Positions 7,109-15,326 of a stretch of 64,000 bases of DNA are shown one piece after another. How positions within the stretch are numbered: the stretch's first letter is position 1; the number at the start of each line of letters is the position of its first letter. The notes below the pieces were generated by a model. The model saw only the letters and a list, made by a program, of their open reading frames with translations. It did not search any database and was not told the DNA's origin. The DNA comes from JAANXG01 sp963731035 (lineage in GTDB: Bacteria > Pseudomonadota > Gammaproteobacteria > Arenicellales > JAANXG01). The translations under genes and the position numbers were made by a program. The stretch spans positions 124,001-188,000 of the forward strand of contig CAVSUY010000017.1 in the NCBI GenBank assembly GCA_963731035.1, given 5' to 3'.

Positions 7109-8422
7109 ATGAAAAACTGGAGCCGATTCGCCCTGGTGTTGGTGCTGGGCATATTCGTTGGGGCTGCCTTGACCCTCGAGCACTCCGTGCAGGCGGAGAA
7201 GGAAGACATAGCCAAGACGCTGCCATACGAGGAACTCAAGGTGTTCAGCGAGGTGTTCGACCGGATCAAGAGCGACTACGTCGAGCCGGTGGAAGACAAG
7301 AAGCTGCTGGATGACGCCATCCAGGGCATGCTGTCCGGTCTCGATCCTCATTCCGCCTATCTGGATCCGGAAGCCTTCAAGGAAGTCCGTATCGGCACCT
7401 CGGGTCAGTTCGGCGGCCTGGGCATAGAAGTGACCATGGAGAACGGCTTCGTCAAGGTGGTGACGCCTATAGACGACACGCCGGCCCAGCGCGCCGGCCT
7501 CAAGCCGGGTGACGTGATCACGAGGCTGGACGACAAGCCCGTGAAGGGCATGACGCTCGGAGACGCCGTTGATCTCATGCGTGGTAAACCCGACACCGAC
7601 ATCAAGCTGACCGTGATCCGCGAAGGCGAGGCGAAGCCGTTGCAGTTCACGGTCACCCGGGCCGTCATCAAGATCACCAGCGTGAAGTCGCGGATGCTGG
7701 AAGACGGCTACGGCTACATCCGAATCACCCAGTTCCAGAGCGGTACGGCCGATTCGCTCCGCCGCGACCTGGGCAAGCTCAAGAAGGAAGCCGGCGGCTC
7801 ATTGAAGGGCCTGATCCTGGACCTGCGCAACAACCCGGGCGGCGTGCTGGATGGCGCGGTCGCCGTCAGCGATACCTTCCTGAAGAGCGGCGTGATCGTG
7901 TCCACCAAGGGCCGGGTCGAGAACTCGCAGTTCACGTTCACGGCCAAGCCAAGCGACTACCTCGATGGCGCCCCGATGGTGGTGCTGGTGAACGGCGGTT
8001 CGGCCTCGGCCTCCGAGATCGTCGCCGGGGCCCTGCAGGACCACAAGCGGGCGGTGGTGATGGGCACTCAGACTTTCGGCAAGGGCTCGGTACAGACCAT
8101 CCTCCCCATGGACAACGGCGCGGCCTTGAAGCTGACCACGGCCCGGTACTACACGCCCAATGACCGCTCCATACAGGCGTCCGGTATCACCCCGGATGTT
8201 GTCGTGGAGGAGCTGAAGGTCAGCAAGAACGAGGCGGACGACAACGCCGACATGCTGCGCGAGTCCGACCTGCCGGGCCACTTGAAGAACGAGACCGGTC
8301 AGAAGGACACTGCGCGTGAACGCGCCGACGCTTCGCTGCCCAGCGTGGAGAAGGACTTCCAGCTACGCGAGGGCCTGAACCTTCTCAAGGGCATCAACAT
8401 CGTCAAGCAGCAGCAGGGCTAG
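7109..8422 (+). CDS. ctpA: CtpA-type S41 carboxy-terminal processing protease
   Basis: This 437-residue periplasmic serine protease starts at ATG 7109 (MKNWSRFALVLVLGIFVG, signal peptide or anchor). A PDZ domain follows (FGGLGIEVTMENG to about residue 190). The catalytic domain contains the nucleophile in NGGSASASEIVAGAL and the general-base lysine in TFGKGSVQT, the Ser-Lys dyad of tail-specific proteases. The long linker RTHSAYLDPE region (SGLDPHSAYLDPE) is also typical. An upstream in-frame extension to 6989 overlaps envC and has no homology. Such proteases trim lipoprotein-linked cell-wall hydrolases, consistent with the envC neighbour. A GC-rich hairpin lies downstream. Confidence 0.94.
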   Translation: MKNWSRFALVLVLGIFVGAALTLEHSVQAEKEDIAKTLPYEELKVFSEVFDRIKSDYVEPVEDKKLLDDAIQGMLSGLDPHSAYLDPEAFKEVRIGTSGQFGGLGIEVTMENGFVKVVTPIDDTPAQRAGLKPGDVITRLDDKPVKGMTLGDAVDLMRGKPDTDIKLTVIREGEAKPLQFTVTRAVIKITSVKSRMLEDGYGYIRITQFQSGTADSLRRDLGKLKKEAGGSLKGLILDLRNNPGGVLDGAVAVSDTFLKSGVIVSTKGRVENSQFTFTAKPSDYLDGAPMVVLVNGGSASASEIVAGALQDHKRAVVMGTQTFGKGSVQTILPMDNGAALKLTTARYYTPNDRSIQASGITPDVVVEELKVSKNEADDNADMLRESDLPGHLKNETGQKDTARERADASLPSVEKDFQLREGLNLLKGINIVKQQQG

Positions 8423-8426
8423 AACA

Positions 8427-8457
8427 GGAAAAGGGCGACGGGCCCGGCCCGTCGCCC
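8427..8457 (-). terminator. Rho-independent terminator between ctpA and DUF190
   Basis: Bases 8433-8457 form a perfect 12-bp stem, GGGCGACGGGCC pairing with GGCCCGTCGCCC, around one base. Read on the minus strand the stem is followed by TTTTCC (from 8432 down), so it should end the crcB-DUF190 transcript. No T run follows on the plus strand, although the stem could still slow ctpA transcription. Confidence 0.75.
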
Positions 8458-8495
8458 CGCCGATCGTGCGGATTCTCGGGGCACGGCGGATCCCT

Positions 8496-8834
8496 CTAGT
8501 TCCCTTCGGATCCCCCGCCGAACTGGCAAAACACGGGCCACCTGAGCAGGTGGCCGTCGGGCACCAGATCGCCCAGTGCCTGGATCGCAGCATCCACTAC
8601 TTCCGGCTCGTCGAAGAACTCGATGACCAGGGGCAGGTGGACGTTGAGCCGAAGCAGGTCCGAGGAGTGGATCTCGCCCTTGCGGCCGAAGCCGGCAATG
8701 CCGCGGAATACCGTCATGCCGTGTACCCGATGCTCGTCGTGAAGAATGGACATGATCTCCTCGAGCAGGCCGTGGTGGTGGCCCTGATCCGCTTCGCGCA
8801 GGTAGATGCGCACCATCGTCATTTCCTTCTGCAT
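8496..8834 (-). CDS. DUF190 protein, fluoride-export associated
   Basis: This 112-residue protein matches DUF190, a small ferredoxin-like-fold family with similarity to the PII signalling fold. Recognisable segments are VRIYLREADQ, HGMTVFRGIAGFG and LPLVIEFFDEPEVVDAA. The family frequently sits next to crcB, as here, 11 bases downstream of it on the same strand. Its exact role is not established; a regulatory or stabilising partner of the channel is an inference from context. The start could be 8834 or the internal ATG before VRIY. Confidence 0.85.
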   Translation of the reverse strand: MQKEMTMVRIYLREADQGHHHGLLEEIMSILHDEHRVHGMTVFRGIAGFGRKGEIHSSDLLRLNVHLPLVIEFFDEPEVVDAAIQALGDLVPDGHLLRWPVFCQFGGGSEGN

Positions 8835-8845
8835 GGAATCCTCCG

Positions 8846-9223
8846 TCAGATGTGCCGTGACAGGAAACCGCCCGCGACAGCGGCGGCGAACCCGAGCAGG
8901 ATGGACAGCGCGACATACAGCACTGCGCGGCCGGTCTGGCCGTTCTCCACCAGCAGCAGGCTCTCCACCATGAAGGTGGAGAAGGTGGTGAAGCCCCCGA
9001 GGCCGCCGGTGAGTACCGCGGTGCGGAGCGCCGGTGCCATGGTCAGCCGCTCAAGGGTTTCGAAGAACAGAAAGCCCAGAAGGAAGCTGCCAAGGACATT
9101 GATGATTAATGTCGCGGCCGGAAATCCCCGGCCCCAAACGAGTTGAACGAGCTCCGTGAGCCCGTACCGGGCGCTGCATCCGATGGCCCCTCCGGCAGCC
9201 ACCGCTACATAGTTCAACCACAC
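8846..9223 (-). CDS. crcB: CrcB/Fluc fluoride channel
   Basis: The 125-residue protein has four hydrophobic helices and the family signatures GGAIGCSARYGL, TLIINVLGSFLLGF (the asparagine-containing pore helix) and GGLGGFTTFSTFMVES (the TFST segment containing the pore phenylalanines). Fluc channels work as dual-topology dimers that export fluoride. The start is GTG 9223 with AAGGAG upstream (revcomp of 9233-9238). I looked for a fluoride riboswitch between 9224 and 9400 and did not find a convincing one. Confidence 0.93.
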   Translation of the reverse strand: MWLNYVAVAAGGAIGCSARYGLTELVQLVWGRGFPAATLIINVLGSFLLGFLFFETLERLTMAPALRTAVLTGGLGGFTTFSTFMVESLLLVENGQTGRAVLYVALSILLGFAAAVAGGFLSRHI

Positions 9224-9399
9224 GGAAATATTCTCCTTCTTTCTTGAATCTGCGGATATTGTACGACGGTATTCCGGGTGAGCGGCGCGTGTGACGCCCG
9301 GAATCCCGGCTTATGGGAACCGAGAAGGAATATCGCACCCTGGAGGCCGGCATGCCATGCCGACAGTTTTCGTCATGGCGACGGATGCCCGCGGGCAGG

Positions 9400-10758
9400 C
9401 TAGGCAGGGCCGAATGACACGACCACGCGCAACCCGGGCCATCCATCCTCCAGATGAACCTCGGCACCGTGGAGGTCGGCAATCGCTTTAACCAGGCTGA
9501 GGCCGAGGCCGGTTCCAGAGGAGCTGCGACTCTTGTCGAGACGGTAAAGGCGCCGGAAGACCTTCTCGTGCTCGCTCTCGGGGATGCCGGGTCCGTCGTC
9601 CTCCACGACGGTTGTGATTGTTTCGTTTTCCGCGAACAGCGCCAAACGGATCTTGGAGCCAGCAGGGCAATGCCGGATGGCGTTTTCGATCAGGTTTGCG
9701 TACATCTGTGTGAGAAGCTCCGGGTCGCCCGATACGGGTCGTCGCGCAGTCGGGTCGAGGTCGGCCACCAGGGACTGTCCCATGTCTTCCGCCACATCGT
9801 GGTACACGTCGGACAGTGACCTCAGAACCCCGGTAACATCGCATTCGACGAACCGGGCGCGTCGCGCACCGGCTTCGATCTGGGCGATCCTCAGCAGCGC
9901 GTCGAAGGTCTGGTTGATTCGATCGGCCTCGATGGAGGCTGCCTCGAGCTCGCGGGCCGCGGATTGCCCGTTTTCCTCCCGCAACAGCGCTTCGTCCAGC
10001 GTCATCTTCAGTCTGTTGAGCGGCGTCTTGAGATCGTGAGCGATGTCGGTGCTCACTTGGCGCATGCCTTCGACCGTCGTCGAGAGCCGCTCGAGCGCTT
10101 CGTTGATGTCACGCGACAGCAGGTCGATGTCGTCACCCTTGCCGAGAAACGGCAGTCGTGCCGTTAGTTCGCCGTGGGAGACGCGGCTCATGGTATCGCG
10201 CACGGCGTCCAGCCGCCGCTGCGCCCGCGACGCCACTAGCGCGCCTCCGCCGATCGCGAGGCAGACGACGACGATCGATGCCCACCCGAAGCTTGCGAGA
10301 ACGATCTCCTCGAGTTCGGTGGTCTCCTCGTTGCTGGTGCCGACGATGAGACGGTTCGGCCCGACATCGCCGGCAAACATCCGATAGGTATAGTGTCCCT
10401 TGATCCCGAGGGCCCGGCTCGTCCGCCTTGACCACCCATCCGGGACTTTCTGGGTCGGGATGTTGCCCGCCAGCACGCCGCCGCGCGGTCCCTTGAGCAG
10501 GAAGACGCTTTGTTCCTTGGAGGTCGCGGCGATATGGACTTTGGTTGAGTTGACGAGGTCCTCAACGTCATTGCCGACGTAGGTGTCTGCTATGACGCGG
10601 AACATCTCCCGGACGCGGCCGTCGTACTTTGCATCCAGCTCCTTTCCGGTCAGATGGAACGCTACGAATCCCGCGAGCAGGAACGCGCTGACAAACAGCG
10701 TGCCGAAAACCAGCGCCAACCTGAACGGCGTACTGCGAAGCAGGCTATCCCGGCGCAT
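9400..10758 (-). CDS. Two-component sensor histidine kinase
   Basis: This 452-residue inner-membrane kinase starts at ATG 10758 (MRRDSLLRSTPFRLALVFG). It has transmembrane helices near residues 15-35 and 165-190 enclosing a periplasmic sensor region of about 130 residues, then a HAMP domain, a HisKA box with the phosphoacceptor in STDIAHDLKTPLNRLK, and an HATPase domain with N (MYANLIENAIRH), G1 (VVEDDGPGIPE), F (VFRRLYR) and G2 (GTGLGLSLVKAI) boxes. Its start overlaps the end of the upstream response regulator gene by 14 bases, so the two form one operon. The signal sensed is not evident. Confidence 0.92.
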   Translation of the reverse strand: MRRDSLLRSTPFRLALVFGTLFVSAFLLAGFVAFHLTGKELDAKYDGRVREMFRVIADTYVGNDVEDLVNSTKVHIAATSKEQSVFLLKGPRGGVLAGNIPTQKVPDGWSRRTSRALGIKGHYTYRMFAGDVGPNRLIVGTSNEETTELEEIVLASFGWASIVVVCLAIGGGALVASRAQRRLDAVRDTMSRVSHGELTARLPFLGKGDDIDLLSRDINEALERLSTTVEGMRQVSTDIAHDLKTPLNRLKMTLDEALLREENGQSAARELEAASIEADRINQTFDALLRIAQIEAGARRARFVECDVTGVLRSLSDVYHDVAEDMGQSLVADLDPTARRPVSGDPELLTQMYANLIENAIRHCPAGSKIRLALFAENETITTVVEDDGPGIPESEHEKVFRRLYRLDKSRSSSGTGLGLSLVKAIADLHGAEVHLEDGWPGLRVVVSFGPA

Positions 10759-11422
10759 GCAGGGAATATCCGGCGCTCCGGACGGTGTGCAGCAGCGCGA
10801 CCTCGAATGGTCGATCAATCTTGGCCCGCAGCCGGCTGACGTGGGTCTCGACGACGCTGGTCTTGGGGTCGAAATGAAATCCCCATACCCGCTCGAGGAG
10901 CATGGTGCGCGTCACCACGCGGCCCTCGTTGCGCATGAGGACCTCGAGCAGCCTGAACTCCTTCGGTTGCAGGTCGATCGCCCGGCCTCCTCGCTCCACC
11001 CGGCGCCGGATCAGGTCCATCTCGAGGTCGTGCACGCGCAGCTTCGATGTCTCCTGTTGCATCGGCGGCCGGCGGGCGAGGGCGTTGGCCCGGGCGAGCA
11101 GCTCGGAGAAGGCGAACGGTTTGACGAGATAGTCGTCGCCGCCGGCCTCGAGCCCCTCGACACGGTCGTCGACCCCGCCCACCGAGGTCAGGAAGAGCAC
11201 CGGCGTGCGGACGCCGGCTGCACGCAGCGCCTTCACGAGAGCGAGCCCGTCAAGGCCCGGCAGCATCCGGTCCACGACGATGACGTCATAGTGCTCGCGG
11301 GTCGCCTGAAACAGCCCATCCTGGCCGTCGGCCACTATCTCGCAGGCATGGCCGTCCTCGTCGAAGCCGAGTTTGACATAGTCGGCCGTGCGGTCGTCGT
11401 CCTCGATCAGCAGTATTCGCAT
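10745..11422 (-). CDS. OmpR/PhoB-family response regulator
   Basis: The 225-residue protein starts at ATG 11422 (MRILLIEDD). The receiver domain has the acidic pocket EDD, the phosphoacceptor aspartate in VIVVDRMLPGLDG, a switch threonine or serine in LFLTSVGG and the lysine in YLVKPFAF. The C-terminal winged helix includes LQPKEFRLLEVLMRNEGRVV and KTSVVETHVSRLRAKID. A 16-residue upstream extension to 11470 is unlikely. It is cotranscribed with the sensor kinase. An inverted repeat at 12413-12430, upstream of the neighbouring COG4705 gene, is a candidate target. Confidence 0.93.
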   Translation of the reverse strand: MRILLIEDDDRTADYVKLGFDEDGHACEIVADGQDGLFQATREHYDVIVVDRMLPGLDGLALVKALRAAGVRTPVLFLTSVGGVDDRVEGLEAGGDDYLVKPFAFSELLARANALARRPPMQQETSKLRVHDLEMDLIRRRVERGGRAIDLQPKEFRLLEVLMRNEGRVVTRTMLLERVWGFHFDPKTSVVETHVSRLRAKIDRPFEVALLHTVRSAGYSLHAPG

Positions 11423-11551
11423 GTCACTACGTATGGGGGCAGCTATTCCCGAGATCGGTTCAGCTGCCATGACGGCATGGGGGACGTCATTCTCCCGCGA
11501 AACGTCAGTGGTGTCGACGAGGGCCGTTCGAGCCGGACACCCGCGGCCGGG

Positions 11552-12328
11552 TCACGACTCCACTTCCGACCGTACCGGATGCCGCCCGGGCCGCTGCGGC
11601 AGAAGCAGGATGCAGCCGAGGATGAAGGCGCCGATGATCGCGGTCGCAGCCGGACGGCTGAAGTCGAGGCCACCGTGGCTTATCGGCTTGTCGAGGAGGT
11701 CGCCGACGGTGGCGCCGAGCGGCCGGGTCAGCACGAAGGCGGCCCAGAACAGCGTCACGCGCGACACGGCGGTCCGGTAGTAGACGACGGCGAGCACCGC
11801 GAGACCGGCGCCGAACACGAGTGCGCCTCCAGCGTATCCGAGCCCGGAAGTGTCGGCCATCCAGTCACCGAGCGCGGTGCCCAGCGTCTGGGACATCGTA
11901 ATGGCCGCCCAGTAGAACGCCTCCACTTTCGGCGTTTTCACGGTGCTGACGGAGATGGATCCACACGACCAGTACCACAGGGCCAGCACTGCAAGCAGCG
12001 AGAGCAGCAGGATCGACGAGCCGCCGGTATAGCCGATCCCGAGGGAACGGTCGGCGAAGTCGGCCATCGTCGTGCCGGCTGTCGTGGAGGCGATGATCGT
12101 CGCCCAGTACAGGAAGGGATGGAACTTCTTCGCCACGGTCTGGGTGACGACCAGGACGACAAGCGCCGAAAGGAAGATGGCAGTTCCGATCAGGTAGCCG
12201 AGATTCATGGTCATGCTCACGGTGTCTCCACCCGTCTCTCCCAGGGTGGTCGCGGCGATCTTTACGATCCAGAAGGCGAGGGTTACTTCGGGGACCTTGG
12301 TGGCGTAGTAGTCGATAGTGCGTGTCAT
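11552..12328 (-). CDS. COG4705-family membrane protein
   Basis: This 258-residue, mostly hydrophobic protein matches the uncharacterised COG4705 membrane-anchored family. Conserved segments are YYATKVPEVTLAFWIVKIAA, TLGETGGDTVSMTMNLGY, TAGTTMADFADRSLGIGYTG, TLGTALGDWMADTSGLGY and LTRPLGATVGDLLDKP, a repeated G-D-containing helix pattern implying internal duplication. The ATG at 12328 is preceded by CCGGAGG at good distance. A GG-linked run of acidic residues in membrane helices suggests transport, but no substrate is known. It lies directly upstream of the two-component genes on the same strand and probably shares their regulation. Confidence 0.82.
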   Translation of the reverse strand: MTRTIDYYATKVPEVTLAFWIVKIAATTLGETGGDTVSMTMNLGYLIGTAIFLSALVVLVVTQTVAKKFHPFLYWATIIASTTAGTTMADFADRSLGIGYTGGSSILLLSLLAVLALWYWSCGSISVSTVKTPKVEAFYWAAITMSQTLGTALGDWMADTSGLGYAGGALVFGAGLAVLAVVYYRTAVSRVTLFWAAFVLTRPLGATVGDLLDKPISHGGLDFSRPAATAIIGAFILGCILLLPQRPGRHPVRSEVES

Positions 12329-12412
12329 GAGACCTCCGGATAAAACAGTGGCGCGGGGTTTGCCCGGCGCGCGCCATATTGCCTGCCGGAGTTCTCGTGA
12401 AGCTGTCAGGCA

Positions 12413-12430
12413 CCTTACCGATTTGTAAGG
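12413..12430. promoter_or_regulatory. Inverted repeat upstream of COG4705 gene
   Basis: CCTTAC (12413-12418) and GTAAGG (12425-12430) make a perfect six-base dyad with a six-base spacer, about 85 bases upstream of the COG4705 start. Spacing and position fit a dimeric OmpR-family regulator site, possibly for the response regulator encoded downstream. The other possibility is a hairpin at the end of the hyf-like operon on the far side; that operon ends away from it, which makes this less likely. Confidence 0.4.
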
Positions 12431-12540
12431 AACGGGCGGGGCGGAGGTTCGAACGTGCCTCGGTGTGCCTCGCGAACCGTGGATCGGTGCGTTGCAGCTG
12501 CGGCGTTCCCTGCCGACAGCGGCGTCAGCCGCGACCCAAT

Positions 12541-14523
12541 CTACACCAACGACACCAGCAGTATCAGCACCAGCATCGCGCCGATGATGGCCAGGTACAG
12601 GTTCATGTGCCCGGATTGCAGCGCCTGGAGTCTTGCGGCCAGCCGGTAAGTCAGTCGCACGGCCGGCGCGAACAGGGTGGGTCCGAACAGGGGCGCGACC
12701 CGATGATCGAAGCTCAGGCGGCGCACGAAGTAGCGCAATCCGGCGTGCTCGTGACGCATGTCTTCGGTGGGCCGGTAGACCATGCTGTAGAACGTGCGCA
12801 GGGCGTTGGAAAAAGCGAGTGGCGTGATCGCCACTTGCTCGGAGCTGCGCGGCAACCCGCCGTACCAGACCGGTGCAGCGCGCCTCCGGGTGCGGGCGAG
12901 CCACCACAGCCCCAGTGGAAGCAACGCCAGCAGCGGGCCCGCGATCACCAGCTTGGTGGGGGAGATGAACGCGAACTTGGGGGTCAGCGGCACCAGCAGC
13001 CAGCCCGCGCGAAGCGCCTCGGCACTGGCGCCCGGCAGCGAGGTAGACACGCCCTGCTTCAAAGCGGCCAGCCACCAGGGCATGCCCACCGCCGTGGCCA
13101 GCACCAGCACGCCGAGCAGCCCGGCCGCGAACGCGTAGCGGGCCGGGATGCCAGGCCCGCTCGCGGCATCTTGACCATCTCCCAGCAATCCGATGCCGAA
13201 TGCCTTGATGAACGTGGCGAGGGCCACCGCGGCGGTAAGGGCCAAGCCGGCGCCGGCGATGGACAGCGCCAACGGACCGGTCAGCCCCGGCAGATGAAAT
13301 CCCTGGAATACGGTCTGGAACACGAACCACTCGCTCACGAAGCCGGCCTGGGGAGGCATGGCGGCCAGGCTCATGGCGGCGAACAGTGCGCCGACAGCTA
13401 CGGGCCATGGGCTGCGCCGCAGCAGGCCGCACGGCGTGAGCCGGTAGCTCCCGGTGGCCTGCCGAACACCATCCGCCGTGAGGAACAGGGCGCTCTTGGC
13501 CAGCGAATGCCCCGCCAGGTGCAGCATCCCGACCATCCATCCGAGTCCAGCCAGCGTTGCCAGTCCGGCGTGGCGGAACAGCAGCGCGGCGGCCAGTGCA
13601 GCGCAGGCGATGCCGGCATTCTCGGCCGTGGACAGGCTGAGCAGCCGGCGCCAGTCCTCCTCCTGAAACGCGTACAGGATCGCCAGCACCGCGGTGAGCA
13701 CGGCGAGTCCAAGCAGAGTGAGGGCGAGGGCGAAGCTGTCACTCCCACCGCCGGGCAGCCAATCAATGAGCGCGCGACTCAAGCCGAAGTAGGCGGCGTT
13801 GAGCGCCGCGCCCGATAGCAGCACCCCCGTGGCGCCGCTGGCGCGCCCGTACACGCCCGGGAACCATTCATAAAATGGAAGCAGGCCGAGCTTGGCGCCG
13901 AAGCCGATGACGAGGAGGAGGCCGATGACGTAGCGAACGCCGGGCGCGAGACCGGCTGCAGCCGCCGGAAAACCGGCCAGCCCGAGATTCCCGGCCGCGG
14001 CGCCGAGCCACAGCAGGCTCGCCAGCAGGCACACCGCGCCCAGCTCCAACAGGGTCAGCATGAACAGCACGGATCCGTCGTGGCCGTCGGGGTCGCGCTC
14101 GCTCAGCACCATGAGCGCCCCGCCGAAACTCATCAACTCCCAGGCCACCAGCATAGCCGCCCCTTCGGTCAGCCCGAAAACGCCGAGGGCGCCGAGCAGC
14201 AAAGCGGCCGCGCCGGCGGTCCACAAGGGGCCGCGCGTCAGCGGCGTCGCCAGGGCCGCGGCCACGGTGGCCGGCGCCAGGCTGAAGATCATGAGCCAAC
14301 AGGCGGCGGGGCCCGCCCGAAACCCCACGGGCGCGGTGAGCACCAGTCCCAGGGCGGCGGGGGCGGTGCCCGAGGGCAGGGCGCCCAGTGCTCCCACCAG
14401 CACGGCGAGCGTGCCGCCTACGAGCAGGACGCGGGCCGCTTCGGCAGCGCGTCCGCTCAGCCCGGCCGCCAGCGCCGCGCCCCAGGCCAGCGCACCCAAT
14501 GCCATCAGCTCATTGTTCAACAC
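12541..14523 (-). CDS. HyfB-like proton-translocating antiporter subunit
   Basis: The 660-residue polytopic protein belongs to the Mrp/NuoL-type family (HyfB/HycC). Conserved elements are the helix with VAWELMSFGGALMVL (key glutamate), GFGAKLGLLPFYEWFPGVYG (key lysine), LSTAENAGIACAALA and the second lysine in HLAGHSLAKSALFLTADG. The C-terminus has an extra arm-like segment and a final helix LYLAIIGAMLVLILLVSLV. It is the last gene of the six-gene operon and overlaps the end of the HyfI-like gene by 14 bases, starting at GTG 14523. It would conduct ions in an energy-converting hydrogenase-related complex. Confidence 0.85.
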   Translation of the reverse strand: MLNNELMALGALAWGAALAAGLSGRAAEAARVLLVGGTLAVLVGALGALPSGTAPAALGLVLTAPVGFRAGPAACWLMIFSLAPATVAAALATPLTRGPLWTAGAAALLLGALGVFGLTEGAAMLVAWELMSFGGALMVLSERDPDGHDGSVLFMLTLLELGAVCLLASLLWLGAAAGNLGLAGFPAAAAGLAPGVRYVIGLLLVIGFGAKLGLLPFYEWFPGVYGRASGATGVLLSGAALNAAYFGLSRALIDWLPGGGSDSFALALTLLGLAVLTAVLAILYAFQEEDWRRLLSLSTAENAGIACAALAAALLFRHAGLATLAGLGWMVGMLHLAGHSLAKSALFLTADGVRQATGSYRLTPCGLLRRSPWPVAVGALFAAMSLAAMPPQAGFVSEWFVFQTVFQGFHLPGLTGPLALSIAGAGLALTAAVALATFIKAFGIGLLGDGQDAASGPGIPARYAFAAGLLGVLVLATAVGMPWWLAALKQGVSTSLPGASAEALRAGWLLVPLTPKFAFISPTKLVIAGPLLALLPLGLWWLARTRRRAAPVWYGGLPRSSEQVAITPLAFSNALRTFYSMVYRPTEDMRHEHAGLRYFVRRLSFDHRVAPLFGPTLFAPAVRLTYRLAARLQALQSGHMNLYLAIIGAMLVLILLVSLV

Positions 14524-15313
14524 GACCTCCCCGCACCCGTTGCGGGACGCGCTCCAGCAGCACCAGCAGCCCTTCTATGATCGCGGCGGGATTGGGCGGG
14601 CAGCCCGGCAGGTACAGATCGACCGGCAGCAGCTCCTCGGCGCCGCGTCCCGTATAGTAGCCACCGCCGGCCACCCCGCCCGATACCGCGCAGGTGCCGG
14701 TGGCCATCACCAGGCGCGGTTCCGGCATGGCTTCGTAGGTATTGAGCAGCGGTTCGCGCATCGGTGCCGTCACCGGGCCGGTGACCAGCAGGAGGTCGGC
14801 GAAGCGCGGCGACGGAGTGAAAAAAACCCCTAAGCGGTGCAGGTTGTAGAAGGGATTGTTGAGAGCCTGGAGCTCCGATTCACAGCCGTTACACGAGCCG
14901 GCATCCACGTGCCGGATATGGAGGCTGCGTTTGAGCGCCGCGATACGACTACTGAGCTGCCGCCCGGCGCTGGAATCCGCCGCCTCGCGCCACTGCAGGT
15001 CCTCGCGGTCGCGCACCGCGAATGCCCAGTCGCCGGATGGGCTGAGGGCGCTGGTGGGGCATGCTTCGGTGCATAGCTGGCAGGCGACGCAACGTCCGTA
15101 GTCGACCTCTATCTCGGGCTCCGCGCCCGGCGGCGCGGCTTTCAGCGCATTGCTGGGACAGACGTCCACGCAGTCGCGGCAGCCGTCGAGGCACTGTCCG
15201 GGATCGAAGCGCGGCATGCCAAGGCAGCCCTCCTGGCCGTCGTCGCCGTCCGGGCGTGGCCAACGGGTGGTGGCGGCGCCGTGCTTGAATCCAAACCAGG
15301 TCCAGATTGGCAT
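14510..15313 (-). CDS. HyfI-like small subunit fused to a 2[4Fe-4S] ferredoxin domain
   Basis: Residues from about 30 to 90 form a ferredoxin domain with two cysteine clusters, CLDGCRDCVDVCP and CVACQLCTEACP. The first has a C-x3-C-x2-C-x3-C spacing instead of the usual C-x2-C start. Residues from about 135 onward are a NuoB/HyfI-like small subunit with CNGCESE, GTCAVSGG and LPGCPPNP, which supply four ligands of the proximal [4Fe-4S] cluster. In formate hydrogenlyase-type systems these functions are usually separate HyfH and HyfI proteins, so this is a fusion. The iron-sulfur path is intact, so electrons can enter the complex, whereas the adjacent large subunit lacks NiFe ligands. Confidence 0.85.
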   Translation of the reverse strand: MPIWTWFGFKHGAATTRWPRPDGDDGQEGCLGMPRFDPGQCLDGCRDCVDVCPSNALKAAPPGAEPEIEVDYGRCVACQLCTEACPTSALSPSGDWAFAVRDREDLQWREAADSSAGRQLSSRIAALKRSLHIRHVDAGSCNGCESELQALNNPFYNLHRLGVFFTPSPRFADLLLVTGPVTAPMREPLLNTYEAMPEPRLVMATGTCAVSGGVAGGGYYTGRGAEELLPVDLYLPGCPPNPAAIIEGLLVLLERVPQRVRGGRVEQ

Positions 15314-15326
15314 CTTCGGTCCCCTG

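Noticed and set aside
9224..9400. Fluoride riboswitch upstream of crcB
   Set aside because: The expected GGCGATG-type pseudoknot with the conserved CUGAUG segment is not present.
11552..13540. Long minus-strand open frames such as the 662-codon frame over COG4705
   Set aside because: Only the final 258 codons show homology; the start of the frame overlaps the HyfB-like gene in another frame, as GC-rich DNA often allows. The same applies to the 977-codon frame at 15327-18260 and the frame at 16817-18859.
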